DNA of 64,000 bases from Uloborus plumipes (taxonomy: Eukaryota > Arthropoda > Arachnida > Araneae > Uloboridae), in NCBI GenBank assembly GCA_038373865.1, contig JAXGGA010003061.1, positions 1-64,000 on the forward strand, read 5' to 3'. Shown piece by piece: positions 46,740 through 57,518 of the stretch. The position numbers and the translations under genes are program-made. The notes beneath the pieces are model-generated. The model saw only the letters and a program-made list of their open reading frames with translations, made no database searches and had not been told where the DNA came from. Positions within the stretch are counted from its first letter, which is position 1. Each line of letters begins with the position of its first letter.

Positions 46740-47283
46740 GCATTTAAAATAAATACATCAACGTGTAACATAGTTCAGCCTTTAGTATTAATACAGTCGA
46801 CGCTCGTTATAATGACCACTTGTTATAAAGACCATCCTAATATAACGAACGGTGGGAAAAACCCGGCTTTATCCCAATATACGCTATTTTCTACCTTTTA
46901 TAGCGACCACTCGTTATAAAGACCTTTTTCTGTGGGACGGAGATGGTCGTCCTATCGAACGTCGATTGTAATAGTATTAAATATACTACTTCTATATTTA
47001 CAAAGAGCGTGAATTTTATTTTTGACTCAGAGTTACATACAAACAACTGAAATACTTATAATACATCAACACGTAATATAGTTTAGCCTTTAGTATTAGT
47101 ATTAAATATATTACTTTTATATTTGTAAAGAACGTGAATTTATCTTTTATTCAGAGTTACATACATACAAACAAACAAACCCACATGTGAAACTAATAAA
47201 AGCGTATTAAAAAAGGAGAGACTCGAACTCTTAGCTACAACACGGTATGCAGATGCGTTATCGACTATGCTATTTCTCCGCTG
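46740..47283 (-). mobile_element. tRNA-derived SINE with tandem tail, interrupted by a MITE
   Basis: On the minus strand a tRNA-like head (47215-47283) shows an A-box-like TAGCATAGTCGATAACG and a B-box-like AGTTCGAGTCTC, but its cloverleaf is too degenerate for a tRNA gene. Six T follow directly. Next comes the family body starting TTATTAGTTTCACATGTGGG, then units starting TATGTAACTCTGA at a period of 124 bp (starts near 47160 and 47036). The last unit is split by the MITE at 46794-46968. The same tail occurs at 4815-5065. Confidence 0.65.
46794..46968. mobile_element. pogo/Tigger-like MITE (CAGTCGACGCTCG family, copy 1), nested in SINE
   Basis: A 175-bp near-palindrome with ends CAGTCGACGCTCGTTATAAT and, inverted, CAATCGACGTTCGATAGGAC. 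TA borders (46792-46793, 46969-46970). The flanking SINE tail reads through once the element is removed. It matches 62581-62755 in inverse orientation at the same length. Confidence 0.85.
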
Positions 47284-47424
47284 TCACATGAATTAGCATA
47301 CTAAGATATAAATTGATAAATTTCTCAGGTTGTGCCCTCTTCTTGTTAGACAAGTCTTTACTCGAATTTTTCTTGTTCCCACCATTTATATTTGCTGCTT
47401 TGGCATCGTCTCATAAAGAGATAG
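47284..47424. other. Spacer between SINE head and candidate exon
   Basis: If the open stretch at 47425-47649 is a last exon, this is its 3' flank. No AATAAA signal is seen on the minus strand in the first 100 bases; ATATAAA at about 47385 is a weak alternative. Confidence 0.3.
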
Positions 47425-47649
47425 TTAATGCGTCGGCTTAATAGCTTTAGGTGTTATTTTAAAAGAAGTATCTGGAATGTGAACTTCTAGGTAAACTTCG
47501 TGTGAAATGGGTCCATCGAATTTGTTATTTTCTCCCCAACCTCTTCTAACACCCGGAAAGGGAAATGTTAACATCGTACTTTGAATGTAGCCGGCAAATT
47601 TTACAACAACCACCTGTGGAGTCCTCGAATATACATCAAGAGGTAGGGA
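47425..47649 (-). CDS. Candidate terminal coding exon of an unidentified gene
   Basis: A 74-codon frame on the minus strand, closed by TAA at 47425-47427 and bounded upstream by TGA at 47650-47652. Unlike other short frames here, the peptide has protein-like composition: mixed charged and hydrophobic residues, a glycine/aromatic-rich part (FPFPGVRRGWGENNKFDG) and a strand-like end (EVYLEVHIPDTSFKITP). A splice acceptor could lie at CTCCACAG|G (about 47614), which would leave the frame beginning with four hydrophobic residues. There is no convincing in-frame ATG start before the peptide body, so it would be a downstream exon. I do not recognise the family. No partner exon was identified in the window. 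It could also be a remnant of a mobile-element gene or a chance frame. Confidence 0.3.
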   Translation of the reverse strand, partial: SLPLDVYSRTPQVVVVKFAGYIQSTMLTFPFPGVRRGWGENNKFDGPISHEVYLEVHIPDTSFKITPKAIKPTH

Positions 47650-47652
47650 TCA

Positions 47653-48639
47653 AAAGTTTCGCTTTATTCAAACTGTCAAAAATCAAATAGCACAGCGGTG
47701 GCTAAGCTGTTTTCTTCACGAATTCCCATTTGAGAAACGGTTGGATTTACTTCGTACTACTCGGAGCTTGTTTTGTTCAGAGATAGGCGATCTTTTGGCT
47801 ACGATTCAACTTTTTTAGATTTTATATCTAAAGTGGAATTTTTGGGAATCAGCTAAACTATTTTTGTACTCTTCAGAATGTTTGAATTAATTTGTTTCAT
47901 TTCATAATCGGCATGCTATCATCTTCATTGTTGTATGGAGATATGAAATAGGTAAAGTTTTCTGCATAAAAAAGTTTGTTTTTTCCCCCTAAGACCGAAA
48001 ATTACTCCTTAGCGTTTTTACAGGAATAAACTCATTTTGATCAAGTGAAATATAGGAAAATACCGTAAACCATAATATAGTGATCAATTCCACAGAAAAC
48101 TAAGATTCTGAGGATAAAATAGAAGATAGCAGGGGAAAAAAGAGATAAATACTATTTTATTTCCTGAAATTAAGAATGTTTTGACATTTCGTTTTTAACA
48201 TAAGTAAAATTGAAGCATCATATTTTCCCATTTTCTACGCTTCTAAATTCTCGAAGCGTATTTACAGTTATGAACGCGTAAAATACTCCTGTAGAAGCAT
48301 TAAAAAATATATCAACATATTTTTATTAAAAATACTTTAAGGACTTTTTGTGCATAAAAATGCCAAGTAATTTTACATTTGCAGTCCCAACGGTACTTAT
48401 GAAAGCTAGTTACAAAAAGACTGATTTTTCTCAAAAATACATTCGATACCCCGAGCTTTTACTAGCCTGTATTCTCCTATTTTCACAGGAAAAAAAGTTT
48501 CGCGGATTAGTTCAACCAAATAGTATTTTGCAAGTTAAGAGGATCGGTAAGCTGATTTTCGTCATCGGCTTACCGCTTTGGAAAATTTATCAAAAAAGTA
48601 GCCTCACAATTCTTTTCCCTGAAAAAAAAAATAAGCAAC
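47653..48639. other. No recognised gene
   Basis: Frames on both strands lack motifs; composition AT-rich except around 48530-48590. Confidence 0.45.
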
Positions 48640-49020
48640 TAGAAACCTAAATCCAGTCTACGAGTGGCTTTTGAAATCCCATCCAACTTTCTAAATTACA
48701 GGTTTGGTCAAAAGAAACCATTTGAGGAGGCTTTTACCCTAAACCCCAACATTAACCGCGCCAGCAAGAGAAGTTATAAAAGAGACAAGGAGGCCTCTAA
48801 CAAAGACGAAAAGGAGGGAGAAAAACGGTGCGATATAGCAAGAGACTTTTTTTTTTTACAGAATCGAAATTTGCATTCTAGGCTGCAAAGGTGTGACATG
48901 ACCAAAAGAGCCTTAAGGAACATTTTCGGAAGATTTTTTTATCTGAGGCAGCTATTGTGAAATCGCTCCGAGTTTTTCTCACGGCAAGAGTTTGCGACTC
49001 CCTCCTCCCCTGAATAGATC
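48640..49020. promoter_or_regulatory. Candidate regulatory island 7 (weak)
   Basis: Even-composition stretch, with CCCTAAACCCCAACATTAAC and GCGCCAGCAAGAGAAG near 48738-48775. A 98-codon open frame (48664-48960) crosses it, rich in K/R/E but with no motif. Function unknown. Confidence 0.25.
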
Positions 49021-49779
49021 CTCTCTTGACCCTTTATTTAATTTCAAAATTTTGATGCAGGGAGATGCATGTATTTTTTTCCCACTTCCTTTTGAATCCT
49101 TTTATGTCTTGTTTTCTTTCAGGTCCTCTGCTATTATCAGCAATGGATCATTTGAGAATAAAATGCTTCTGCTTATTTGTTTGATGGATGAGACAAATTT
49201 TCTTTCTGTAAATTCCAAACCTTCATTTTTTTTTTCAAGCAGTGATTTAGCACTTTGAATAGTTTTAAACAGTTTTCTTTTATTTTGGTTTAAAATTTTT
49301 TAGTGGCTACTCAATAAAATAATGCGTGTTGAAAGAGTTCAGTGCCCTCCAGTCTAAAGAATACGTAATGTGTATATGTAAGTAAGAGTTAATTCTTGAC
49401 ATTTTCTTGAGTCTAATCTGTTGTATTTATACTGTTTAGAATTTATTTTATCTTGAGCGATTGCAAAAAAAAACAAAACAAGTACCGATTTGTACCTGTG
49501 AAAGAGATATTCTGAAGTAAAAGAGGGGAGGGGGGACGTAACAATTCTGTTGAGTCAATCAATTTTGTTTAAAGTGATGGTTCATTATTAATCTGCTATT
49601 GACAACAGCCTTGTCTGATGTTGATGCATTTTCCCTACATTTAGTCCACAGATTATTTTTTCGAGAAGTCTAATAAGTTGAGTTGAAGAAAGGTTTTGAG
49701 ATCAGTCGCTTTATTTTGTTGAAAAATGACTTCACTCGAAAAACTCAAAGCTTCTTTTAAATGTATCAGGGGCGTCGTC

Positions 49780-50165
49780 TTTGATCGAAATGATCATTTT
49801 CATTTGAAGCTGCTTCTTATCGGAATGATTAATTCTTCCGAAAAAGTTTTTGACAAGAATGATCATTTTTATTGACTAATACCTAAACAACACACATATG
49901 AAAATAAACTTCCCATTCAGTCGGTTAGAGAAAAAAAAATCAACTCATCATTTCATCGCTTAAGGTACCTCAATAAGCTTTTTCTCTCATTATGGAAAGT
50001 TTTCCTGATCGAATTGATTATGCTCTCGGGGGAATACTTTTGATCGGAATGATCATTCTGAATAAGAAATAGCTTCGATCGATTGATCATTCGCATTCAG
50101 AATAGGTTTGATCAGATTGCTCATTTTCATTAGGGCATTGTTTTTATCGAACTGATTATGTTGTT
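49780..50165. repeat. Degenerate 35-bp minisatellite
   Basis: Variants of TTTGATCGGAATGATCATT recur at about 49780, 49814, 49848, 50006, 50038, 50073, 50107 and 50143, mostly 33-36 bp apart. The gap at 49870-50005 is close to four periods. Each unit holds the palindrome AATGATCATT or a variant. Confidence 0.7.
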
Positions 50166-50197
50166 AAGGTCAACACGCCAATAAAATATCGAAAGAC

Positions 50198-50228
50198 GTT
50201 TCATTTAGTTTACGTGCTGTCTCATCAG
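50198..50228 (-). other. Hammerhead-like remnant (core words only)
   Basis: The minus strand reads CTGATGA ... GAAAC 13-20 bases apart, as in a hammerhead, followed by GTC. The bases between do not form a stem II, so it would not fold as drawn. Possibly a decayed element end. Confidence 0.25.
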
Positions 50229-50320
50229 CAAGCTTTCCAACAAGTCGATGCTTGTCACTTCATTAACAGGTATGTTTTCGGTACTAATAATGCAGTAAAA
50301 AAATAGCTTTCTGCCATGGA

Positions 50321-50836
50321 TTAACCCATTTATGCCCAGTAGCCTAAAAACAGGACGCTTGTTAGTTACTGCATACAAAAACCTGTAATGGGGATATCAT
50401 TTTACTAAAGCTGTTTCTCACAAGTTAAATAGTCTTTCTTCTTGAGAAAGTCAAATAGAACCTCTAGTTGGACATCAGAGTTTATTTATTGACAGCTATT
50501 TTCAGACAAATCAGTGAAGGAACGATCCAGCATGGGTAGCCACAGAAAGTAAGTTTTTTTTTGCGAACTTCTTTTTCATAAATTAAACTATTTTAAAATG
50601 ATTTGCTTCAAACTGATCAGAGACGCGTTCCGTAATGTTACTTTGCAAAAGTAAAGTCAATTAAGGTCGTATTTTGCTCACATATCTGCAAAACATCGCA
50701 TAAACAGGACGGTAAATAACTTAATAAATATGCCAACGGCTATCTATTTTACGCCTAAAATGCATGTAAACCATTCCATGTAAGAGTTTTAAGCAGAAAA
50801 AAAAATGTTAAAAAATCTTGGGCATTAATGGGTTAA
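50321..50836. mobile_element. piggyBac-type MITE (copy 2)
   Basis: TTAA (50321-50324), CCCATTTATGCCCAGTAGCC at the left, GGGCATTAATGGG at the right, TTAA (50833-50836). Aligns along its length with 45255-45754 in the same orientation, with small insertions and deletions. Confidence 0.85.
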
Positions 50837-50872
50837 TAGCATCTCGTAACACATTATAAAAATGCTCGAAAT

Positions 50873-52490
50873 ACTGCAATGCTAAGCCCAAAAGTGGTAT
50901 CTGGAGTCGAGCTTAAATTGAGATAAACTCTAAGTTTTGCAATAATATCTACAGTACATCATTGGAATTTTGTAAAAAGTACGAAATACATTCGAGCTTA
51001 AGGGTCCAGGTGAGATTATAAAAACCTTATTGCAGTCATTTTTACGTCTATTTATCGCTTTGCACGTAATGCGGAGTGGGACTTTTGAGATCAGTTTTTT
51101 TTTTTTTTTTTCTCAGGAACCCCTTGGTCGAGCAATACTCGACATCAGTTTTTGTCTCAAAAGCTCCTTTCTTTTAGTATCACACGACATTTTTGCAAGT
51201 CCAAACCAAGAATTATTGCCAATACTGCTGTGTTAAGAGCAAAAGTGGTATCTGCAGTCAAGCTCAAACTGAGATATAACTTTTTAAAGTTTTGCGCCAC
51301 CATGTATTTGATTCAGGTGAAACTTTTTCAGAATGTTTTTAAAAATACTTCCCGTTCTCAAATGACCATATAATTTTGTATTTAGTCAAAATACGTCACA
51401 AAGAGCCACCTGGTGGCCATCACTCAATTTTGTTAAAAAGTGCAGGTACGACTATTGTGCTTAGCACGGCAGAATAAAAGATTAGTTTCGTGTTTGAAAA
51501 ATGTGAACGAATTGCTCCTTCTGCAACGAAATTCTTTTGAACAAATTCTATTTTAGTAGACATTTTAATTGTTGCACAAAGCAACCCTGCAGAGACCTTC
51601 AAATAAAGTTAAATCCTTGTCTCATTGCATGCGTATATTGAGGAACATACACACTGCTTCTATACAATGAAATTACATTTTAATGATTTACCAAGAATAA
51701 ATCTCATATATCCGTTACTGAGAAGAAAAATATTATTTAAATATAATATGAAATCTTCAAAATTTAATTGCAATATGCAGAAGTGGAATTATTGTTCTTC
51801 ATAAAGTTAATGCTGTGAAGCAAGTATCTATTGGGGGTGTTTCTGAAAGAGCATGCTTCAAAACATAGGATTTAACGATTATTTCAAATAATTTGAGAAA
51901 GTTACCCATATTTCAGAAATTGTTTTTATCTGTGCGTAGATTTAATTTCATTTCCTATGCTTCTGTTCATGACGTCACAAACAAAGAACCTTGGTGATTC
52001 TTTGAAATTTTTCTGGCGTCAAGTCTTTTTTCACAGTTCCAATGTAAACGACACAATTTTTTGTTTTTAGTTTCTTAAAAAAAGTGGGAGGAAACCAAGT
52101 GGAGGAAAACATATTTTTTTTCACTTATTATGACGGTAGGTTTCGAGAAACGGACACCTTTTTAATACAACGCAATAATACGAAAATAAGGTACAGGTAA
52201 ATAGCTATGATTGTCTTACCTTATTTGCTTTGTTCCACTAATTTCTGGAGCTTTGAAACGTTGAGCTTAGTGGGGAAAAGCAATAGCTCATCTTCACACT
52301 AACTTTCTGTAGATTGTTGGAGGAAGCTTTAACAAACTGTTCCGTTTTTGTTTGTTCTGTTAAATGGTTTGGAACAGCGTGAATAAAAACGAGAGTCAAG
52401 CACAGAGGGTGACAAAACGACAAACACTCAGCTCGCCAAAGGACTTCGCTTGTGATGTCATACGAGACCACGCCTTGCTTTCAAAATTGG
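50873..52490. mobile_element. Diverged copy of the CRE-bearing TIR element, with a smaller copy inside
   Basis: The left end (GCTAAGCCCAAAAGTGGTAT, about 50881) and internal segments at 51845-51980 (AAGAGCATGCTTCAAAACAT; CRE palindrome TGACGTCA at 51970-51977) and at about 52450-52485 (GAGACCACGCC ... TTTCAAAATTGG) follow the order of 35711-36378. A short complete copy (51225-51472) interrupts it. The right end is missing. Confidence 0.5.
51225..51472. mobile_element. Short internal-deletion derivative of the CRE-bearing TIR element
   Basis: Ends CTGCTGTGTTAAGAGCAAAA and CTTAGCACGGCAG define 248 bp. The sequence matches both ends of 35711-36378 (ATATAACTTTTTAAAGTTTT; CAAATGACCATATAATTTTG) but the CRE/CCAAT middle is deleted. 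This is how MITEs arise from longer elements. Confidence 0.7.
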
Positions 52491-52492
52491 AT

Positions 52493-52632
52493 GAGGTCGA
52501 ACCCGCTTATTAGAATCCCGCTTAATGTAATGCATTTTATGCATTATATTCATCCCGGATAATGGAATATCCCGCTTATTAGAATACGTTTTCGTGGCAA
52601 AATGGCTATTCCATTTAGCAGGTTCGACTGTA
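52493..52632. mobile_element. pogo/Tigger-like MITE (CAGTCGAACCTGCT family), damaged left end
   Basis: The right end inverted reads TACAGTCGAACCTGCTAAAT. The left end begins GTCGAACCCGCTTATTAGAA but the terminal bases are changed. Internal CCCGCTTATTAGAAT repeats. The right TA is at 52631-52632. Confidence 0.6.
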
Positions 52633-52859
52633 TTTAAAAAAAAAAAAATTAAAAATAACATGTTGGGAAAATAAAAAATAATTTCTGGATAAATGTTTCC
52701 ATTTGCTCTTTCCATCACTTTTAGTGACTAATAGTCGTCCTTTTTACTCAAGGAAACACCCCCCATTGATTTGTAGTTTACCGTGGAATTGCTTTTTTCA
52801 TGTACCAGTATATTTTTAATAATATTTTATCACCCATTAAAAAAAACTTACATTGTTGC

Positions 52860-53065
52860 CAAATTCTCGTTGCCCGTTTTCGTTACGCCCATGGATCTCC
52901 TACGTGCACCACGATAACCGGAATCCTCTCACAAATCTACAAACGAAAGGAAGATGCGAACGCCCCGTCAAGAGACGACATTAGCGCCTCCCCGTGTCGT
53001 ATCCCGCAGCGATCCTGTTACATAAGCGAGATCGGTGACACCTTTTGCGAACCTCTCCGGCCCAA
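52860..53065. promoter_or_regulatory. Candidate regulatory or coding island 8
   Basis: About 200 bp of markedly higher GC with no repeat ends. A 91-codon plus frame (52800-53075) and minus frames overlap it; none has a motif I recognise. Could be a conserved non-coding element or a fragment of an exon. Confidence 0.3.
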
Positions 53066-53677
53066 TCCAGAATGAAAAGATGGGAGAGCAATAATATAAG
53101 AAATGAAAAAAAAAAAAATGTATATGAAAGATTTCGATTTTTGTGGGGCGATGGTTAGGTAGCAATCAGAAAGGTGTGCTCTGAAAAATGACATAATTTT
53201 TTTTTTCTCCGTTTTTATAGAACTTCGCTTCGGTGATAATACTTTTTCGATTTGACTCGGTAATCTGAGGTGTAGTCGACTTTTTTTGGAAATGGAAAAC
53301 AGAGCACGTTCTCTTAATGCTGAGGTCATCTTGAATCCAGGGATGTCCCGAACACAGATTTCTGAGAGGCGAAAAATTCTTCATTTGCCGAATGGAACTT
53401 CAAACTTTGCCGAATGATAAAGTACGAATATGCACGTACATGTATATGGAATGAAAAAAGACACTCGGGGACTTTAAAAATTGCACTATTGCAATGATGT
53501 TTTGAATTGTTCAAATCGTCAGACAAAATTTTCCGAATAAAGAGCATTTTAGAAGTGTTAAAAAACCCCACCATCAGGTTGCTTGAATCATCCCCAGCTT
53601 GAATCCTCCTCTTAACTAAAAAGGGCAATAAAAATATCTGGTTGAAAAGAGTTTTGAATACTTAAAGTTGTTAAATA
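53066..53677. other. No recognised gene
   Basis: Nothing assignable; several short minus frames overlap without motifs. Confidence 0.45.
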
Positions 53678-54043
53678 CAGTAAACACCCAATTATCCGTG
53701 GTCGGAGTATACATGGCTCGGATTCTCAGCGTGTGTTTCGTACGCGGTAGAAGCAAACGTTTTCAATGTATGCAAATGTTTCAAATGTTAGCAAATGTTT
53801 TTCTTCCTTTTTACGGTGTTTTTTTACTGATCGTAGAAAACTGCGAATGCATTATGAATCATTTTTATAACTTTAAAATATATTTTTACATTCAATGTTA
53901 TCATTTTAGCTGTATTTTAATGTATTTGTTGTGCTATGGATATTTTCCAGATATTTCATACACTGGTATCGTTTTTCATCTAGTTTCCAGATTATCCGCG
54001 GTTTCCGTGCCACCCTACTCCACGAATAATCGGGAGTTTACTG
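53678..54043. mobile_element. pogo/Tigger-like MITE (CAGTAAACACCCAATTATCCG family)
   Basis: The left end CAGTAAACACCCAATTATCC and the inverted right end CAGTAAACTCCCGATTATTC are TIRs. Subterminal GGTCGGAGTATACATGG / CCGTGCCACCCTACTCC are also partly inverse. Left TA at 53676-53677, right border TG. The 184-codon open frame 53668-54222 runs across both ends and is therefore not a gene. Confidence 0.7.
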
Positions 54044-54455
54044 TGCAAAAAAAAAAGTTTGATTTCTTAGACCAATGTTACAAATTAAATTCTATTCCCA
54101 GTGATTATCATCGCTATCATAACAAAAACAGCAGCATTCCATACTTTTTCGAAACTACTGTATTGGTAATTACCTTACTGATGGGGTTTCCTTGGTTTTA
54201 TCACAGATTACCCACTTTCTAGTAATCTGTGAAAAAACCAAGTACTGTGGGCTGTTGACCAGCTCCCCTCCACTTTGCTGCTGATTACCGCCAGAAGTCG
54301 GAATCTGTCACTTTCCCTCCGCATCCTTGATAAAAACATTGTTTCCAAGAAAAGGGCAAAAAAAATACTTATTTGCATTTTTTAATTTTTGCTTTTAATG
54401 TATAGACACCTATATGATTGGAAGTGACGGAAAAAAAGAAAAAAAAAAAAACAAT
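54044..54455. other. No recognised gene
   Basis: Nothing assignable. An inverted pair CACAGATTACCCACTTTCTA / AGTAATCTGTG lies at 54202-54231. Confidence 0.45.
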
Positions 54456-54459
54456 CATC

Positions 54460-54720
54460 CCTGATCCGTTTCGATATGCAAGGAGGCTACTACAGACGAC
54501 AATTTGCGCTCCTTAGCCGGCGGCGGCCACAAGAAAGAGCTCAGGTGTGACTCGCGCGGCCAACCCCCTAATTTTCCCTCGGAAACACTTCTTTCCTGAC
54601 CTCAACATGCAACCCCAGCCGAGCACAGATTATAATAAATAAATGAAAAAGATATCAACTGGCGAACCGGTTTCCACCAACCGACTATTTCCCTTTCTTA
54701 ACACCGTGGATGCTTACTTT
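54460..54720. promoter_or_regulatory. Candidate regulatory island 9
   Basis: The stretch includes CGATATGCAAGGAGGCT (octamer-like ATGCAA), CTTAGCCGGCGGCGGCCACA (54511 onward), CTCAGGTGTGA (E-box/T-box-like) and ACCGGTTTCCACC. Composition differs sharply from the flanks. No repeat ends. Function inferred. Confidence 0.35.
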
Positions 54721-56954
54721 TTTGTCTTTTTTGTTCGGATTTTTTTATCTTAATTTTTCTCGCATTTTCAAATGATGGTCGAGTGTGAGAAATTGCTTCC
54801 CCTGATTGGCTGGCAAAATGAATAAAATAATTTGTTTTCGGGTTATTATTATTATTTTTTTATTCATACGTGTCAGGAGATGGAAGTTTTTGTGAAAAAT
54901 TATGAGAGACCCTTGAAAATATTTGAGGTTAAATGTTTTTTTTTCAGTCGTGCCTCGGCTATCATAATCGTCTTCTGTCGAAAAAAGAAAAATTCAATTT
55001 ATTTCGCCAGATGGGAGAGTTTATTCATTATTTCAGTCGCGGTGGAATTTGGAGGAAAAGAAATACGCACTTTTACATGGTAATTTCAATTAATATTCTT
55101 ATTTTGGGATTAGAATTATAATGAAGAAAGCGAAATATTTATCAAAGAAGCTGAACGTATATTAGGAATCATATAGGGTTCATGATGTGAGGAAGTACTA
55201 TATATCTTAAGATTTTAAACGACTTTTACTTGTCCGCTGGATGGAGTATTTGGGCTTGGAAATTTATTGAATTGTCGATGAATATTTATGGAAAATGAGC
55301 TTATTTTAATGAGGAAATTTTGCTTGTTATTCCGCGCTACGTACTTATATGCTGATTAGCGGGCACTGACCTTTCAAAACATGTGAAAATCCATTAAGGA
55401 GAAAGTAAAGCTGCAAATTTATTTTAATCTAAAATAAGAAACTTTCCACGCAAACGCTGATTGTTTTCGATTATACTGAGCAGCAGAAAAAAACTTTAAG
55501 GATAGGAAAATATATGCGCTGGGATTGAACATTTAAAATTTTTTGAACTACGTAAATTAGTTTTCAGTTTTCTTTTTTTCAAATCAGTTGCAACTATTGC
55601 ACGTAGCACTTTGTTATAAAAGCTTTAAAATGTCAAATAAGCTTGATATATATAACTTGAATTGCAGTTGTTTCCATAATATTTTGTAAATTATTTTCCT
55701 TTTTATTTACCTTCTCATTTTAAAAAATGTTCTTTTCAATGAAAGCATTTCTGTTTTTAAATAACCAAGCTATTAAAAAAAAAAAAAAAAAGCAACGATC
55801 TATGATTTAAAATTAACATTGCAATATGATTATATTTCATGTTTTATGATTTTGTATGAAAATATAAACGAACTGAACTTTTAATGTTCTAATTTTCTTT
55901 CAAACACGAATTCGTATTTTAAATTTTTAATATTGTGCTATTCTTTAGCTACATGCTCAAAATCTTGGTAAAGAAGGTAATTTATGTATTTCAATAAACA
56001 GAACAATATCTTCTTCCGAGTCGGATCAAATGCGCTATTATTCGCCATGATTTATTTTCACGGATGATATCATTTGAGGATATTCTTTACAAGGGCATAG
56101 GTTTGAGGGTATTGTCATTCTGTGTTTGTGTAAAGAAATGCTCCACAATAGAAACATTTGATGAACTATAATGGACAAGCTGGGCAATGTTCTTGAACTT
56201 TTATCATATTTTTGTTAACAATCAAGTTTAATGTAACTGCCAAGTCAAGCATAAGTAAACAGCAAACGAATGTTGTGTTGGAAACGTAAGCATCTAAATA
56301 GCTAACATTTTAGGTAGACAAGTTGTACAAGACTTTCAGACTTCTATGTTTCAGGAAACAGGATGCTTAAGGAAAATCATATTCAAGGCAAACAAATAAG
56401 TAACAAAAGAATGCCTATTAATATAACCTCTTTAAGTTGGTCAAAAACAAAAAAATATTTTTGAATATGGTGCATACTTTTCTAAATAAAGATCTTTGGA
56501 ATAATTGAAACATTATTCCATAAATGGATCATCAATATTCAATTTTAAAAAATACTGTTGTTGAAATCGACTGACTATCGGTGCTGTCACGGTTGTACCC
56601 CGAAACAATTTCTCCATTTTATAATCAAAACGCGATCAGTGATGTCACCTCTATATTCACAAATAGTTCCATCATTGCATAAATCCTAATGGCAATCAGT
56701 GCGATGAATTCTATTTTATTTATATTATTGTAGAAAATATTTTATCCATGTGAAATTAGTTGCTGGTTTGAGAGATGCTTTTTTTTCGGGGGGGGGGGGA
56801 TAAAAGGTTTTACATACAGTGCGATTAGTTTATTTACTGTTATTATTGATAAAAGTTTGAGTTTTAAGAAATATGATTATATACTTTTCTGTGAAAGAAA
56901 AGTACTGAAACGATTTATTGTTCAACACTGCGTATGGTGACAATTAGAAACAAC
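54721..56954. other. Mostly unassigned; one weak regulatory-looking patch
   Basis: 55250-55400 has higher complexity with ATGAATATTTATGG, GCTGATTAGCGGGC and CTGACCTTTC words. The rest is AT-rich without assignable features, apart from a 12-G run (56788-56799). Confidence 0.4.
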
Positions 56955-56956
56955 TA

Positions 56957-57516
56957 CAGTGAACTCTCACTTATACGTCGCCTCGTTTATGCGCCTTTTT
57001 CAGTTATATGACGATTTTAAATGGTCCCAGCACATTCCGTAACAAAATAATGATAGTATTATTCGTTTATACGTCGCTCTAAGGATAAATATTTCACTTA
57101 CGCGCCGAATTTTCATTAAAATGTAAAAAAAATAATTTATTTTCTTTAAAAAATAAGCATTTTTCTTCACTTTCCTCTTTAATCTTTCGCCTTTACTGCT
57201 CAGAGACGGCATTTTTCCCGCATGAACTAGATCTTGGAGAGGGACAATGATCCATTATGCATCGTTTTAAAGGGAACAGTTTGTAATTAGGTATGCTACA
57301 ATTTTTGTTCTGTCTTTATCATTGTATTTACGTTACAGTAATTGCCAAACCGTAGTAATATGTCCCTTTTCTATAGAAACATTCTTATTCATTCTCTCAT
57401 TAGAAACTATGTTGCGCTCTATTCCTTTAAATAGGCTTGTTCACTTATACGTCTCTTTCACTTATGCGCCTTTTTCTGTTGGTCCCTTGGGCCGGCGCAT
57501 AAGTGAGAGTTCACTG
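56957..57516. mobile_element. pogo/Tigger-like MITE (CAGTGAACTCTCACTTATACG family)
   Basis: The left end CAGTGAACTCTCACTTATAC and the inverted right end CAGTGAACTCTCACTTATGC match at 19 of 20 positions. TA borders (56955-56956, 57517-57518). Subterminal repeats TTATACGTCGC / CTTATACGTCTC / CTTATGCGCC occur at both ends. Internal AT-rich core without transposase. Confidence 0.85.
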
Positions 57517-57518
57517 TA

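Noticed and set aside
47215..47283. Possible second tRNA gene
   Set aside because: Box-like motifs are present but the acceptor and anticodon arms do not pair, and a SINE body follows.
53668..54222. 184-codon open frame, the longest in the window
   Set aside because: It runs through both ends of a pogo-like MITE (53678-54043), so it cannot be a conserved gene. The peptide is Cys/Phe/Tyr-rich without motifs.
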